From Rhodospirillales bacterium (GTDB lineage Bacteria; Pseudomonadota; Alphaproteobacteria; TMED109): a stretch of DNA of 64,000 nt. Positions 8,278 through 16,464 of this stretch are shown here, in pieces. Every line of letters starts with the position of its first letter. Position 1 is the stretch's first letter. The stretch lies in the NCBI GenBank assembly GCA_028824295.1, contig JAPPED010000003.1:310001-374000 (forward strand). Reading direction: 5' to 3'. The position numbers and the translations under genes are program-made. The notes below the pieces were generated by a model, which was not told where the DNA came from, did no database searches, and worked only from the letters and a program-made list of their open reading frames with translations.

Positions 8278-9204
8278 ATGACGACCTTGCTTTTTCACCA
8301 TGAGAGCTCGGCCAGGCATGACACCGGTCCCGGCCATCCCGAGCGCCCGGCACGGTATCGCGCGGTGATGGAGGCATTGTCCGTCGACGCGTTTGCAGAC
8401 CTCGTTCGGCGTGAGGCCCCTGAGGCCGAACGTGAGCAGGTCGCGCGTGCCCATAGCGCACGCTACGTCGAGGCATTGCTGGACGCGGTGCCCGAGACGG
8501 GCCTCGTCCGGGTGGATGCCGATACCGTGATGTCCCCCGATTCGGGCGAGGCGGCGCTCCGCGCGGCAGGTGCGATGGTGGCTGCAGTGACGGCGGTGAT
8601 GGGGAGCGAGGCAACCAACGCCTTTTGCGCAGTCCGGCCGCCTGGGCACCACGCCGAACCCGAGCGCAGCATGGGGTTCTGCCTGTTCAACAATGTCGCG
8701 GTGGGCGCGCTGCACGCGCGCGAGGTGCTCGGGGCGGAGCGGGTGGCCGTGGTCGACTTTGACGTCCACCACGGCAACGGGACCCAGGCGAGATTCGAGT
8801 CCGACCCGTCGCTGTTCTTCGCCTCGACCCATGAGTTTCCCCTGTATCCCGGGACGGGACGCGCGGACGAGCGGGGCGTCGGCAACATCGTCAATGTCCC
8901 GCTGGAGCCGGGGTCGGGTTCGACGGAGTTCCGTGCGGGAATGGAAGGGGCAGTGCTGCCGCAGCTGCGGGCGTATGAGCCCGACATCATCCTGGTGTCT
9001 GCGGGCTTCGATGCCCATGTGCGCGACCCACTCGCAACGCTCCGGCTGGAGGATGACGACTTCGCGTGGGTGACGGAGCGGCTCTGCGAGGTTGCCGACG
9101 AGGTGTGCGGCGGCCGTCTGGCCGCAACGCTTGAAGGCGGCTATGACCTCGGGGCGCTCGCGTCGAGCGTCGCGGAGCACGTTCGCGTGTTGATGTCGGC
9201 CTGA
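8278..9204 (+). CDS. Histone deacetylase family (class II HDAC/acetylpolyamine amidohydrolase-like) protein
   Basis: A 308-residue zinc-dependent amidohydrolase. The tandem catalytic histidines are in 'RPPGHHAEP' (His124-His125), the zinc ligands in 'VDFDVHHGNG' (Asp162, His164) and 'SAGFDAH' (Asp245), and the transition-state tyrosine in 'LEGGYD' (Tyr289). All key residues are intact, so it should be active. Bacterial members deacetylate acetylpolyamines, acetoin-related or unknown acyl-amides. The start ATG at 8278 has a 'gaaggag' ribosome site 8 bases upstream; longer in-frame starts add non-family residues. It appears to be monocistronic. Confidence 0.92.
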   Translation: MTTLLFHHESSARHDTGPGHPERPARYRAVMEALSVDAFADLVRREAPEAEREQVARAHSARYVEALLDAVPETGLVRVDADTVMSPDSGEAALRAAGAMVAAVTAVMGSEATNAFCAVRPPGHHAEPERSMGFCLFNNVAVGALHAREVLGAERVAVVDFDVHHGNGTQARFESDPSLFFASTHEFPLYPGTGRADERGVGNIVNVPLEPGSGSTEFRAGMEGAVLPQLRAYEPDIILVSAGFDAHVRDPLATLRLEDDDFAWVTERLCEVADEVCGGRLAATLEGGYDLGALASSVAEHVRVLMSA

Positions 9205-9526
9205 TACCGAGGTGGTGCGGGCCTGACCTTGTGGTGCGATCGACGTCGGGTGGGGGATGGGCGAAGTTGGCGGACGCGCTGCTAGGTAGGTCAACGCGGG
9301 CCGGTATGGCGGCCCGTCGCCCCGCTCGCCGTACGGTTCGCGCTCCACGCGGTCGTGAGTGATCTCCTGGTCGCGGTCGACGGACCGGCCGGACTGCCGC
9401 CCGGATTTACGTGACCACCTACGGCTGGCGGTCTTGCAAGGTGGGCGCGGTCGTTTGAGCTGGGCCACGCCGCGGCCATGGCGAGACCTATGATTGACTG
9501 GCACAGCGGGCAGGGCAGGGCGAGAT
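9205..9526. other. Intergenic region, no gene seen
   Basis: A 322-base gap between two plus-strand genes. A minus-strand frame here (about 9291-9542) is arginine-rich with no family features, and I take it as chance coding in GC-rich DNA. No terminator with a T-tract follows the deacetylase gene. Confidence 0.4.
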
Positions 9527-10471
9527 ATGGGTGCGCGGCCACTGATCATCGACTGTGATCCCGGCCAGGACGATGCCATCGCCCTGTTGATGGCGATCGC
9601 GTCGGCCGAGGAATTCGACCTGCAGGGCATTACGGCGGTTGCCGGCAACGTGCCCCTGGTGAAGACCGAGGTCAACGCGCGGCAGATAAGGGATCTGGCC
9701 GGACGGCCCGAGCTGCCGGTGTATGCCGGCTGCCCGCGGCCCATGGTGCGCATGCCCGTGACCGCCGAAGCCGTGCACGGCCCGAGCGGGATCGATGGTG
9801 CCGATCTGCCCGAACCGAGCCGCCCGGCGGAAGAGACGCACGCCGTGGACTTCCTGGTGCAGACTCTTGCCGAGGCGCCCCGTCCTGTGACCTTGGCCAC
9901 GCTCGGGCCGCTCACCAATGTCGCGCTCGCGATCATCAAGAACCCGTCGATCCTCGACAACGTGGCCGAGATCGTGGCCATGGGCGGCTCGATTGGGCTG
10001 GGCAATGTCACTGCGGCGGCCGAGTTCAATATCTATGCAGATCCGCACGCGGCCCATGTCGTCTTCGAGGCTGGCGTGCCGCTCACGATGGTGGGGCTGG
10101 ATGTCACCCGTCAGGCGATAGCGACACCGGCGCGCATCGAGGCGATCCGCTCACTAGGGACCGCGCCCGCTGCCGCTGTGTGCGGCATGCTCGAGTACTA
10201 CGGTGCGCGAACCACGGCTGCCTACCGCCACGGCCCGCCGCTCCATGATCCGTGCGTGATCGCGTATCTCCTGAAGCCTAAGCTGTTCGAAGGGCGGGAC
10301 ATGCACGTTGCGATCGAGCTTATTGGCGAGCACGCCCAGGGGCGGACGGTGTGCGACGTGCACGGGCGGAGCGGTGCTCCCAACGCTCGGGTCATCGAGC
10401 ACGTGGATGCCGACGGTTTCTTCGGCCTACTGACCAAACGCCTGGCGCGACTTCCGGTGTCGACGTCCTAA
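9527..10471 (+). CDS. Inosine-uridine preferring nucleoside hydrolase
   Basis: A 314-residue enzyme that cleaves the N-glycosidic bond of ribonucleosides to base and ribose. The calcium-binding signature 'DCDPGQDDAIAL' is at residues 9-20, 'MGGSIGLGNVTAAAEFNIYADP' carries the conserved Asn/Glu ribose contacts, and 'LHDPCVIAYLL' supplies the late catalytic Asp of the family (IunH/RihA/RihB). Length is normal. The ATG at 9527 is chosen because the first beta strand starts right after it. It may act in nucleoside salvage. The neighbours do not form an obvious pathway with it. Confidence 0.93.
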   Translation: MGARPLIIDCDPGQDDAIALLMAIASAEEFDLQGITAVAGNVPLVKTEVNARQIRDLAGRPELPVYAGCPRPMVRMPVTAEAVHGPSGIDGADLPEPSRPAEETHAVDFLVQTLAEAPRPVTLATLGPLTNVALAIIKNPSILDNVAEIVAMGGSIGLGNVTAAAEFNIYADPHAAHVVFEAGVPLTMVGLDVTRQAIATPARIEAIRSLGTAPAAAVCGMLEYYGARTTAAYRHGPPLHDPCVIAYLLKPKLFEGRDMHVAIELIGEHAQGRTVCDVHGRSGAPNARVIEHVDADGFFGLLTKRLARLPVSTS

Positions 10472-10828
10472 CCCTGCAGGCCCCCGGACGGTCAACCGAG
10501 CGGAATGGAGTCGCATGGAATTGGGTGCGCGACGCCGCGGGTTGTCGCCAGCATTGGGTAGATTGCGCCTACCGCTCTCAGTCGAGTCGTTCGGCTGGGT
10601 GCACCCTTCGGCTGGCGTTACTCCGGTCAACCCGCACTTGGGCCTGTCGCCGACAGGGAGCAGGGGTCGCCGAACTATGTCAAGCGATCGCCATTCACGC
10701 TGATCGCATTAGGGTGGTTCGGAACTCCGCTGGGCTGAAAGGTTTCGGCGGAAATCAGTATCCGCAACGAGTCCAATGCAGAGGACGTGGAACTAACATC
10801 CAGCTTCTTTGCGGCAGGGGGCTTCACG
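10472..10828. other. Intergenic region upstream of SDR gene
   Basis: A 357-base gap with no supportable gene. Short frames here lack family features. The region holds the SDR promoter, but no strong consensus element is visible. Confidence 0.4.
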
Positions 10829-11671
10829 GTGAACGACAATCTTCAGGCAGATCTCGGATTGGAAGGAAAGGTCGCCATCGTCGCGGGTGGCGGCGCGGCG
10901 GGCGACGGCATCGGCAATGGTCGCGCGGCAGCCATTCTCCTTGCGCGTGCGGGCGCCAAGGTGTTCGTTGTCGACCGGTCGCTCGAACTCGCCGAGGGCA
11001 CGGTTCGGATGATCGAGTCGGAGGGCGGCGTCGCGGTTGCCTACGAGGCCGACCTTACCGACGAGGACCAGTGTGCGGCGATGGTGGAAGCCGCTGTCGC
11101 TCAATTCGGACGGCTTGACGTTCTCGACAACAACATCGGTATCGCGAGCCTGAGCGCAGTGACCGAGGAGACGCAGAGCCAGTGGGAACGGGTGATGCGG
11201 GTCAATGTCGAGGCGATGTTCCTCAACGCCAAGCATGCTATCCCGGCGATGATCGAGAGCGGCGACGGCGGCGCGATCGTGAACATCTCCTCGATCGCTG
11301 CGTTGCGACCGCGTGGCATGTCCGCCTACTCCACGTCAAAGGCTGCGGTCATTGGCTTGACCCGCGCGATGGCGATCGACCACGCCGGTGACGGGATTCG
11401 CGTCAACTGCATCGCTCCAGGAGTGGTCTACACGCCGATGGTTTACGCGGATGGCATGTCGGAGGAGGCGCGCGAGCAGCGTCGGAAGTATTCGCTCCTC
11501 GGCATCGAGGGTACCGGCTGGGATATTGGCCGCGCAGTTGTCTTTCTCGCGTCGGGATGGGCGCGCTACATCACCGGCCAGACGCTCGTGGTTGACGGGG
11601 GCGGCACGCTCGGCGGGCCGCCGCGTTATAGCGGCACCGAGGCGGCTCAGGTGAGCGGCTATCACCAGTAG
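10829..11671 (+). CDS. Short-chain dehydrogenase/reductase (classical SDR)
   Basis: A 280-residue NAD(P)-dependent oxidoreductase. The cofactor loop is a variant with an insertion, 'GGGAAGDGIGNGRAAA' (about residues 20-35), in place of TGxxxGIG. The NNAG motif appears as 'DNNIGI', and the catalytic Ser-Tyr-Lys are in 'NISSIAALRPRGMSAYSTSKA'. 'DGGGTLGGPP' near the end is typical of the class. I prefer the GTG at 10829, behind 'cagggggc', because the family fold starts soon after. An ATG at 10787 would add 14 residues. Substrate unknown. Confidence 0.88.
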   Translation: MNDNLQADLGLEGKVAIVAGGGAAGDGIGNGRAAAILLARAGAKVFVVDRSLELAEGTVRMIESEGGVAVAYEADLTDEDQCAAMVEAAVAQFGRLDVLDNNIGIASLSAVTEETQSQWERVMRVNVEAMFLNAKHAIPAMIESGDGGAIVNISSIAALRPRGMSAYSTSKAAVIGLTRAMAIDHAGDGIRVNCIAPGVVYTPMVYADGMSEEAREQRRKYSLLGIEGTGWDIGRAVVFLASGWARYITGQTLVVDGGGTLGGPPRYSGTEAAQVSGYHQ

Positions 11672-11755
11672 TAGTTGGCGGCAAACGCTTTCCGGGCCCT
11701 TTACGCAGATGGGATCACCACAATTCTGCCTGCCCTTGAACGATTGAACGCAAAC

Positions 11756-11785
11756 TTGATTGTATCGGCGAAATGTCAGAATACT
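11756..11785 (+). promoter_or_regulatory. Candidate sigma-70 promoter of the GHKL ATPase operon
   Basis: TTGATT (11756-11761) and AATACT (11780-11785) are separated by 18 bases in an AT-rich stretch about 75 bases before the TTG start at 11860. Each box differs from consensus at one or two positions. This is the best-looking promoter in the 188-base gap, but no experiment or conservation supports it here. Confidence 0.35.
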
Positions 11786-11859
11786 ATTGAGGTGTATCCA
11801 GACAGCATGTCGCCACTGGCTATGCTTTAGGCCAATATGCAGCCACTTGGAGAGATAAC

Positions 11860-13047
11860 TTGAGCGGAGCACGTACCATCAACATCTTTCGAGGCGATGG
11901 TATGCGCGAATACGAGCAACATATGTGCGACTTTCGCCGGGGAGAGGTAGCACTGAGACTTCCTAGGGAAATTACTCACGGAGGTGCCCTTGGTCGGTCG
12001 GTATCCTTTGCCCAACTAATTGCTACATGGGCTGCTCATTCGTCGGAAAGATATGCGCGTACAACCCTCTTGCCTGACGATCATGACAGTCATGAACGAT
12101 TTGTTTCGCGTTTGCATGGATTGGCGGCCGCATACTACGCAAATCGTCTTCTTGCAGCTGACGGAGCGACGATCCTTAGGCGAACACTGCTTCAAGCGGC
12201 TATTCCGCGAATTCACGCTATGAATAAGCGCCAATTTGCACAGACGGCCAAGGGCCCGACGGCCGAACTTGTATTTGTCATTGGTGCCCGCAATGAATTT
12301 CACTCTGCAGCATATCGGGAAAAGCCAACACTGGCACAACTGATGGACTCCGAACAACATGGTAACTTAATTGTTTCTGCAAACGAAATGAACGCCCTGA
12401 TTAGCAATATTCTGGTCAAACTGAAGGTACCATCGTTAGATCTTGATCGGCTGTCGCCGTTGCTAGGGCGTGAAACGGTTTCGCTAGGGGATTTACTTCA
12501 CGAAACATTTCGGAATACAGCCGAACACGCGTACTTGGACCTTGACGACCGAATTCCGAAGGAGGGTCTTCGTTGCATTCTCATCGCGATTCGCAATATG
12601 CAGCCAGGGCAAATACAAGCCAACGCCATTGTTTCCGCCGAACATCAGCACCTCAGTCGCTACGTGAGGCGCCTCAGCAGACGCGCGTCCGTCGCTCGTC
12701 GAAGTTTGGTTTGCTTGTTCGAACTCTCGGTTTTCGATACAGGGCCGGGTTTCGCCGGCACCATGGAGTTGCAGTCGGATGCCAGCGATATAGATCGCGT
12801 AGCGCATTGTTTCCGAGATTACGTTTCCAAGAAGCCTGGCCCCAATTCTGGCTTGGGACTAGGACGAGTACTTAAATCTGTTCATTCGCTCGATGGTTAT
12901 TTGCGCGTGCGAACTTCTACCGCTGAAGTGTTCTTCTCCGCGGCCACTCCAATGCCGTCAGATACAGGACCCGTGCCGAGCGTTGTCGGCGGACTACCCA
13001 AGGTGGTTGGAACAGCAATCACCATTGGCATTCCGCTCGAACTGTAG
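11860..13047 (+). CDS. GHKL-fold (histidine-kinase/Hsp90-type) ATPase, first gene of a candidate defence operon
   Basis: A 395-residue protein. Its C-terminal half is a GHKL ATPase: N-box 'HETFRNTAEHA' (214-224), G1 'DTGPGF' (293-298) and G2 'NSGLGLG' (329-335). No HisKA dimerisation helix with a phospho-acceptor histidine and no transmembrane segment is seen, so it is probably a soluble ATP-driven switch, not a sensor kinase. The N-terminal 180 residues are unrecognised. The TTG start at 11860 is supported by 'ggagag' 5 bases upstream. The stop overlaps the next gene by one base (TAGTG), which indicates coupling. Base composition is visibly lower in GC than the flanks. A role in defence is inference from the adjoining type I restriction locus. 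Confidence 0.75.
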   Translation: MSGARTINIFRGDGMREYEQHMCDFRRGEVALRLPREITHGGALGRSVSFAQLIATWAAHSSERYARTTLLPDDHDSHERFVSRLHGLAAAYYANRLLAADGATILRRTLLQAAIPRIHAMNKRQFAQTAKGPTAELVFVIGARNEFHSAAYREKPTLAQLMDSEQHGNLIVSANEMNALISNILVKLKVPSLDLDRLSPLLGRETVSLGDLLHETFRNTAEHAYLDLDDRIPKEGLRCILIAIRNMQPGQIQANAIVSAEHQHLSRYVRRLSRRASVARRSLVCLFELSVFDTGPGFAGTMELQSDASDIDRVAHCFRDYVSKKPGPNSGLGLGRVLKSVHSLDGYLRVRTSTAEVFFSAATPMPSDTGPVPSVVGGLPKVVGTAITIGIPLEL

Positions 13048-15260
13048 TGCTGCCGAAAATGTACTCCTTCCTCCTGGTCATGCCAATCGATGAGGTCACG
13101 ACGACCCTCGAGGTCGTTTATCCGAGTCATGAAGCAAGCAACGAGCATCTGGAGCACGGGCTAAAGCAGCTAGCTGAAAGCTACAACCGCAGGAGCCCGC
13201 CCAGCCGTCTAATTGTCATATGTCCGTCCGGTATTGAGCAGCGGATACGGGATATTTATGTGGCCAACGCGCAGGTGTTCAATCCTCGCTTGATATCCAC
13301 CTCCCATGTTACTGTGGCCCCATTTGACCAGTGTGGCCAGTTCATTTCGGATGGCCTCGTCCATTTGAAGGCGACGGACACTCATTGGCACATTGACGAC
13401 AATTTCCTTGTGCGATTGGCCAATAGCGGTATCGAACAAATCTTTGACAATAACAAGACCATTCTTCATGCGCCACACGGCTACGTCTTCCGTAAGCCGT
13501 CGGGTCGCGAGGAAGACATTTTCGTTCGTGCTGGCAACATGCTGCGAACGCCCGACTGCCTAGCAGTATTCAACCATTTGTTGCTCCGCAGATTGCCACG
13601 CGGCTGCAGTCAGTTGTTCATCGACAGCTTCACGATATTGTCTTTTGCCATCGGCCTACAATCGATAGTTAGTTACTTCCGTCACATACACCCGTGCCTT
13701 CCAGCTCTTGCTATCCATAATACCCACTCGTATGAAATCAGTTCTGAATTTAGGATTCCTAATCAAGCGAACTACCTTGTCCTTATTTCTGCATCCACAT
13801 CAGGGAAATATGCCCGAAAGCTCGTGGAAGAGAACCAGGCGGAGCTAGACCGGATCATCCATCTAGTTGGGGTGGGATCCGCTAATAGCGATTTCCGGAA
13901 GTCATGCATCTATTTTAGGGAGCGGGAGAGACCACGATATACAACCGGAACTGGGAACCGCCAGAGTGGCATCATTGAGATCGACACGGAGGAGTTCCTC
14001 ATCGCGCAAGGTCCGCCACGTCCGGTCCGAATTAGTCACAGACATGTTAATCGGAAAGTTGCAGATGAATTTCAACAGCATTATTACAAAAAAGCATTGC
14101 TGTTCCACGAACCCGGCCCCCACTTGAGCTATGCACCATTTACTATTTCTGGGGAAAATGCCAAGAGCCCTTCGTCACCAATCGGGGAGTGGGTGCGTCG
14201 CCAGCTAGTCCATCAACTTCCGGCCTCGGCCCGTACCATTTTGCACATGAATGACAATAGTTCTCAATTGGTCGCAAAGTGGATCAACAAGGCCATCGGC
14301 GGACGTCGCAAGGTCATAAGCTTGAATGAACTCCGGGCAGATGGTTTAGATCCCGGTGGTCATGACGGTTCATTTGTCGTCATAGCCCATCAAGACCCCA
14401 GGTTCGATGCTCTGGGCGAAGCAGCAATCGCGCTCAGGCAGGCGGGACAGGCACACCGTCATTACGTCCTTTGCTACGCGTTCCCATCTTCAAGAGCGAA
14501 CTACGATCGTCTCAAAGCTGATTTACGCCTGCAGACCCGAGGGGGCCAATACGGCTGGTCGGAATTCTTGGTGCTTCCTGTCGGCTCTCCGAATCTGCAC
14601 GAAGCGCTCGCTGCCCATCGCAATCTCTACACTGACGAGGCAGTTGAGCCGCATCGAGCTGCGCTCGGCGACAATCTCACTGAAGCACTGACAACGCTCC
14701 GAGCGGCGCGTAGGATAGGCTGCGATGAACTCTTTCTACCGCGTGTTAATGGTGATCCCCTGAAGCTCCGCCATGGCTCTGTCTTTTTCGACGGACTAAA
14801 CCCTTCTTGCCTCACGCAGATCACCGTTTATGCCATGGTGTCAGCCGCGCTACAGAAAGCCAGGGAGCCTGCACTTTCTCCTAGGCAAACTTCTCTGCCG
14901 TCCGAACTAAGATTCGACGACAACCCTTTCGTCCGTTCAATTCTTGATCCAAGCATGTTTGCTCGCTTTAGCGACGGCATACTCCGATCATCGCTGCTCC
15001 GAGCGGCACGGCAGTCCGAACTAGATTACTCCGCCAGCGATAGTCTCAGCCGCCAGTTCATGACTATCTGCGAATCGGTCTTGGACAATCATGAAAACCC
15101 CGCTGGCGATGCTGCACTCGAATTTGTCTATGCACTTGCTACCAACAAGGTATTGCTTCGTAGAGCAGACCACCTAATCCTATGCGAGAAAATCGCTTCT
15201 GTCGAAGTACTTGATGCATTGTATAGCATAGTTCAAGATCCGGAAAAGCGTATTCTTTAG
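13047..15260 (+). CDS. Large protein of unknown family, partner of the GHKL ATPase (possible phosphoribosyltransferase-like folds)
   Basis: A 737-residue protein I do not recognise. The GTG start shares one base with the stop of the ATPase gene. No signal peptide or transmembrane helix is visible. Two stretches, about residues 150-240 ('FVRAGNMLRT', 'QLFIDSFTILSFAIGLQS') and about 395-500 ('TILHMNDNSSQLVAKWI', 'GSFVVIAHQDPRFDALGEA'), alternate beta strands and helices in a way that recalls phosphoribosyltransferase folds without a clean PRPP loop; this is a weak inference. The C-terminal 200 residues look helical. The TAG stop is followed in frame by about 110 codons encoding a hydrophobic segment and tail (see findings). 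The tight coupling shows the two proteins work together. Confidence 0.7.
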   Translation: MLPKMYSFLLVMPIDEVTTTLEVVYPSHEASNEHLEHGLKQLAESYNRRSPPSRLIVICPSGIEQRIRDIYVANAQVFNPRLISTSHVTVAPFDQCGQFISDGLVHLKATDTHWHIDDNFLVRLANSGIEQIFDNNKTILHAPHGYVFRKPSGREEDIFVRAGNMLRTPDCLAVFNHLLLRRLPRGCSQLFIDSFTILSFAIGLQSIVSYFRHIHPCLPALAIHNTHSYEISSEFRIPNQANYLVLISASTSGKYARKLVEENQAELDRIIHLVGVGSANSDFRKSCIYFRERERPRYTTGTGNRQSGIIEIDTEEFLIAQGPPRPVRISHRHVNRKVADEFQQHYYKKALLFHEPGPHLSYAPFTISGENAKSPSSPIGEWVRRQLVHQLPASARTILHMNDNSSQLVAKWINKAIGGRRKVISLNELRADGLDPGGHDGSFVVIAHQDPRFDALGEAAIALRQAGQAHRHYVLCYAFPSSRANYDRLKADLRLQTRGGQYGWSEFLVLPVGSPNLHEALAAHRNLYTDEAVEPHRAALGDNLTEALTTLRAARRIGCDELFLPRVNGDPLKLRHGSVFFDGLNPSCLTQITVYAMVSAALQKAREPALSPRQTSLPSELRFDDNPFVRSILDPSMFARFSDGILRSSLLRAARQSELDYSASDSLSRQFMTICESVLDNHENPAGDAALEFVYALATNKVLLRRADHLILCEKIASVEVLDALYSIVQDPEKRIL

Positions 15261-15590
15261 CGGCAGAACTACTATTCGACTGCTACTGTCATTGCCACGG
15301 TTGCTGTCATCTTTGCACTGATGGCTGGAAAGGTACACGCCGACCAGCCGGACACGCTGGAGGCGGATGTCGCTATTGCCAGTGGGGTATTTGAGCGCAA
15401 GCCAGCCATTCGGGACATTTTCCGCTGGGCGGATGAGCGAGCGCGTGCAGCCGTGGGTAATTCAGACGCTGTACGTGCCCAAGTGAACAAGCACAGCAGG
15501 GAACTGGAGACTTGCCATGTCAATGCCAAAGCCAAGGTTGAAAAACGACCCAACTACTCATCGACTACCAATACAGTCTTGTCACGGTAA
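15261..15590 (+). other. Open frame after the 737-residue gene encoding a possible membrane-anchored tail
   Basis: Directly after the TAG at 15258-15260 and in the same frame lies an open stretch of 109 codons. It begins with a strongly hydrophobic segment ('YYSTATVIATVAVIFALMAG') followed by a charged helical region. The only ATG in the first 80 codons is at 15321, inside the hydrophobic segment, with no ribosome site. It could be the C-terminal tail of the upstream protein cut off by a nonsense codon or reached by readthrough, or a separate protein using a non-standard start. It overlaps the next gene by 74 bases. Confidence 0.4.
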
Positions 15591-15759
15591 GAAAAAGGTC
15601 GGGCCGCTTCCCTATTTAGACGAAGCGGAAATAATCGGGGAATTGCGGACCAAGTTCATTCGGGAACGGGTTGAACAAGAACGAGACGCATTGACAGAAG
15701 AGGTGTTGCGGCACATTCAGCGTATATTGAACGGTAGGGATGAAGGCCCGGTGATATGA
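15517..15759 (+). CDS. Small helical protein of unknown function, third gene of GHKL operon
   Basis: An 80-residue protein. The ATG at 15517 has a good 'ggaga' ribosome site 7 bases upstream. The C-terminal half ('DEAEIIGELRTKFIRERVEQ') is charged and probably one long helix. Its stop overlaps the next start as ATGA (15756-15759). No family recognised. The overlap chain with both neighbours argues that it is a real operon member. Confidence 0.55.
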   Translation: MSMPKPRLKNDPTTHRLPIQSCHGKKKVGPLPYLDEAEIIGELRTKFIRERVEQERDALTEEVLRHIQRILNGRDEGPVI

Positions 15760-15971
15760 CAACCATGGAGAATGACGTGAGTCAATTCCACATCGATCTC
15801 TCAATCACATGCCTGAAATGCAATCGTGTGACCGTCATCGACGTGTCAGAGCCGGTCGGAGACGCTTCCACTGTCACGTGCAAGACATGTGGGACATGTT
15901 TCGGTCGCTTTCCTGCCTTCAGGAAGATGGTTATTGACGGAGTCAGCGAAATGCTTGGCGGCATTGGCTAG
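15756..15971 (+). CDS. Small zinc-ribbon protein, fourth gene of GHKL operon
   Basis: A 71-residue protein with two paired cysteines, 'CLKC' (about 19-22) and 'CKTC' (about 42-45) with a further 'C' at 48. This is the pattern of a treble-clef or zinc-ribbon nucleic-acid or protein binding module. It overlaps the upstream gene by 4 bases and ends the operon. The role is unknown. Small zinc ribbons in defence operons often recognise nucleic acid, but that is only analogy. Confidence 0.6.
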   Translation: MTTMENDVSQFHIDLSITCLKCNRVTVIDVSEPVGDASTVTCKTCGTCFGRFPAFRKMVIDGVSEMLGGIG

Positions 15972-16464
15972 ATTGTCCGTGTCATCGAATATACTCAATT
16001 TCTGGATGTTCACCATAGTCCCTATTATTTCAAGTTGACATCGGCCCCTGTCAAGTGAACCCAGCGGCGTAAGCAAGTAACAATTTCGTGAATTCGCTGC
16101 CGGTGGCGTGGTCATTATCGCATATAAGCCTCCGCCCCCGCGGCCGCATGGGCTTCGTCGCGACATTAGCCACAGATTTGCCTCCGTCGTGCCGGCGATT
16201 TTGCATCGCCGAAATCGGAATCCGTATACACTTTGATAACAGCCGGTTAGCGAATGCGTTACTTAAGAGAGTCCCAATTCTTTACCGCCGCAATGGTGCA
16301 ATTGGTTGAGGCCTTGGAAGTACGAGAGGGCACCAACCGTTCAGTCAGTGAGCAGTTTGGGGTGAACTCGAACTCGGTGAACAGGCCTGATAGACCGGAC
16401 AAAAGTCCAAGTATCGCCGTAAGTCAGCTGAACCGTATTCGTGGTGCCAACAAGTGTGTCCAGC
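15972..16464. other. Convergent intergenic region between GHKL operon and hsdR
   Basis: A 493-base gap between the ends of two convergent transcription units. I see no supportable gene; a 93-codon plus-strand frame at 16254 lacks codon or family support. A perfect 7-bp hairpin (CGGCGAT/ATCGCCG) lies at 16193-16211 without a T-run and could act as a weak bidirectional terminator. Confidence 0.4.
16193..16211. terminator. Candidate hairpin between convergent operons
   Basis: CGGCGAT (16193-16199), loop TTTGC, ATCGCCG (16205-16211): a perfect 7-bp stem with a 5-base loop. No T-tract follows on either strand, so an intrinsic terminator is only possible. Its position between two convergent operons is suggestive. 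Confidence 0.3.

Noticed and set aside
8134-10029. 631-codon minus-strand open frame
   Set aside because: It lies antisense to the deacetylase and nucleoside hydrolase, both with intact catalytic motifs, and shows only low-complexity Arg/Pro/Gly composition. It is a chance open frame of GC-rich DNA.
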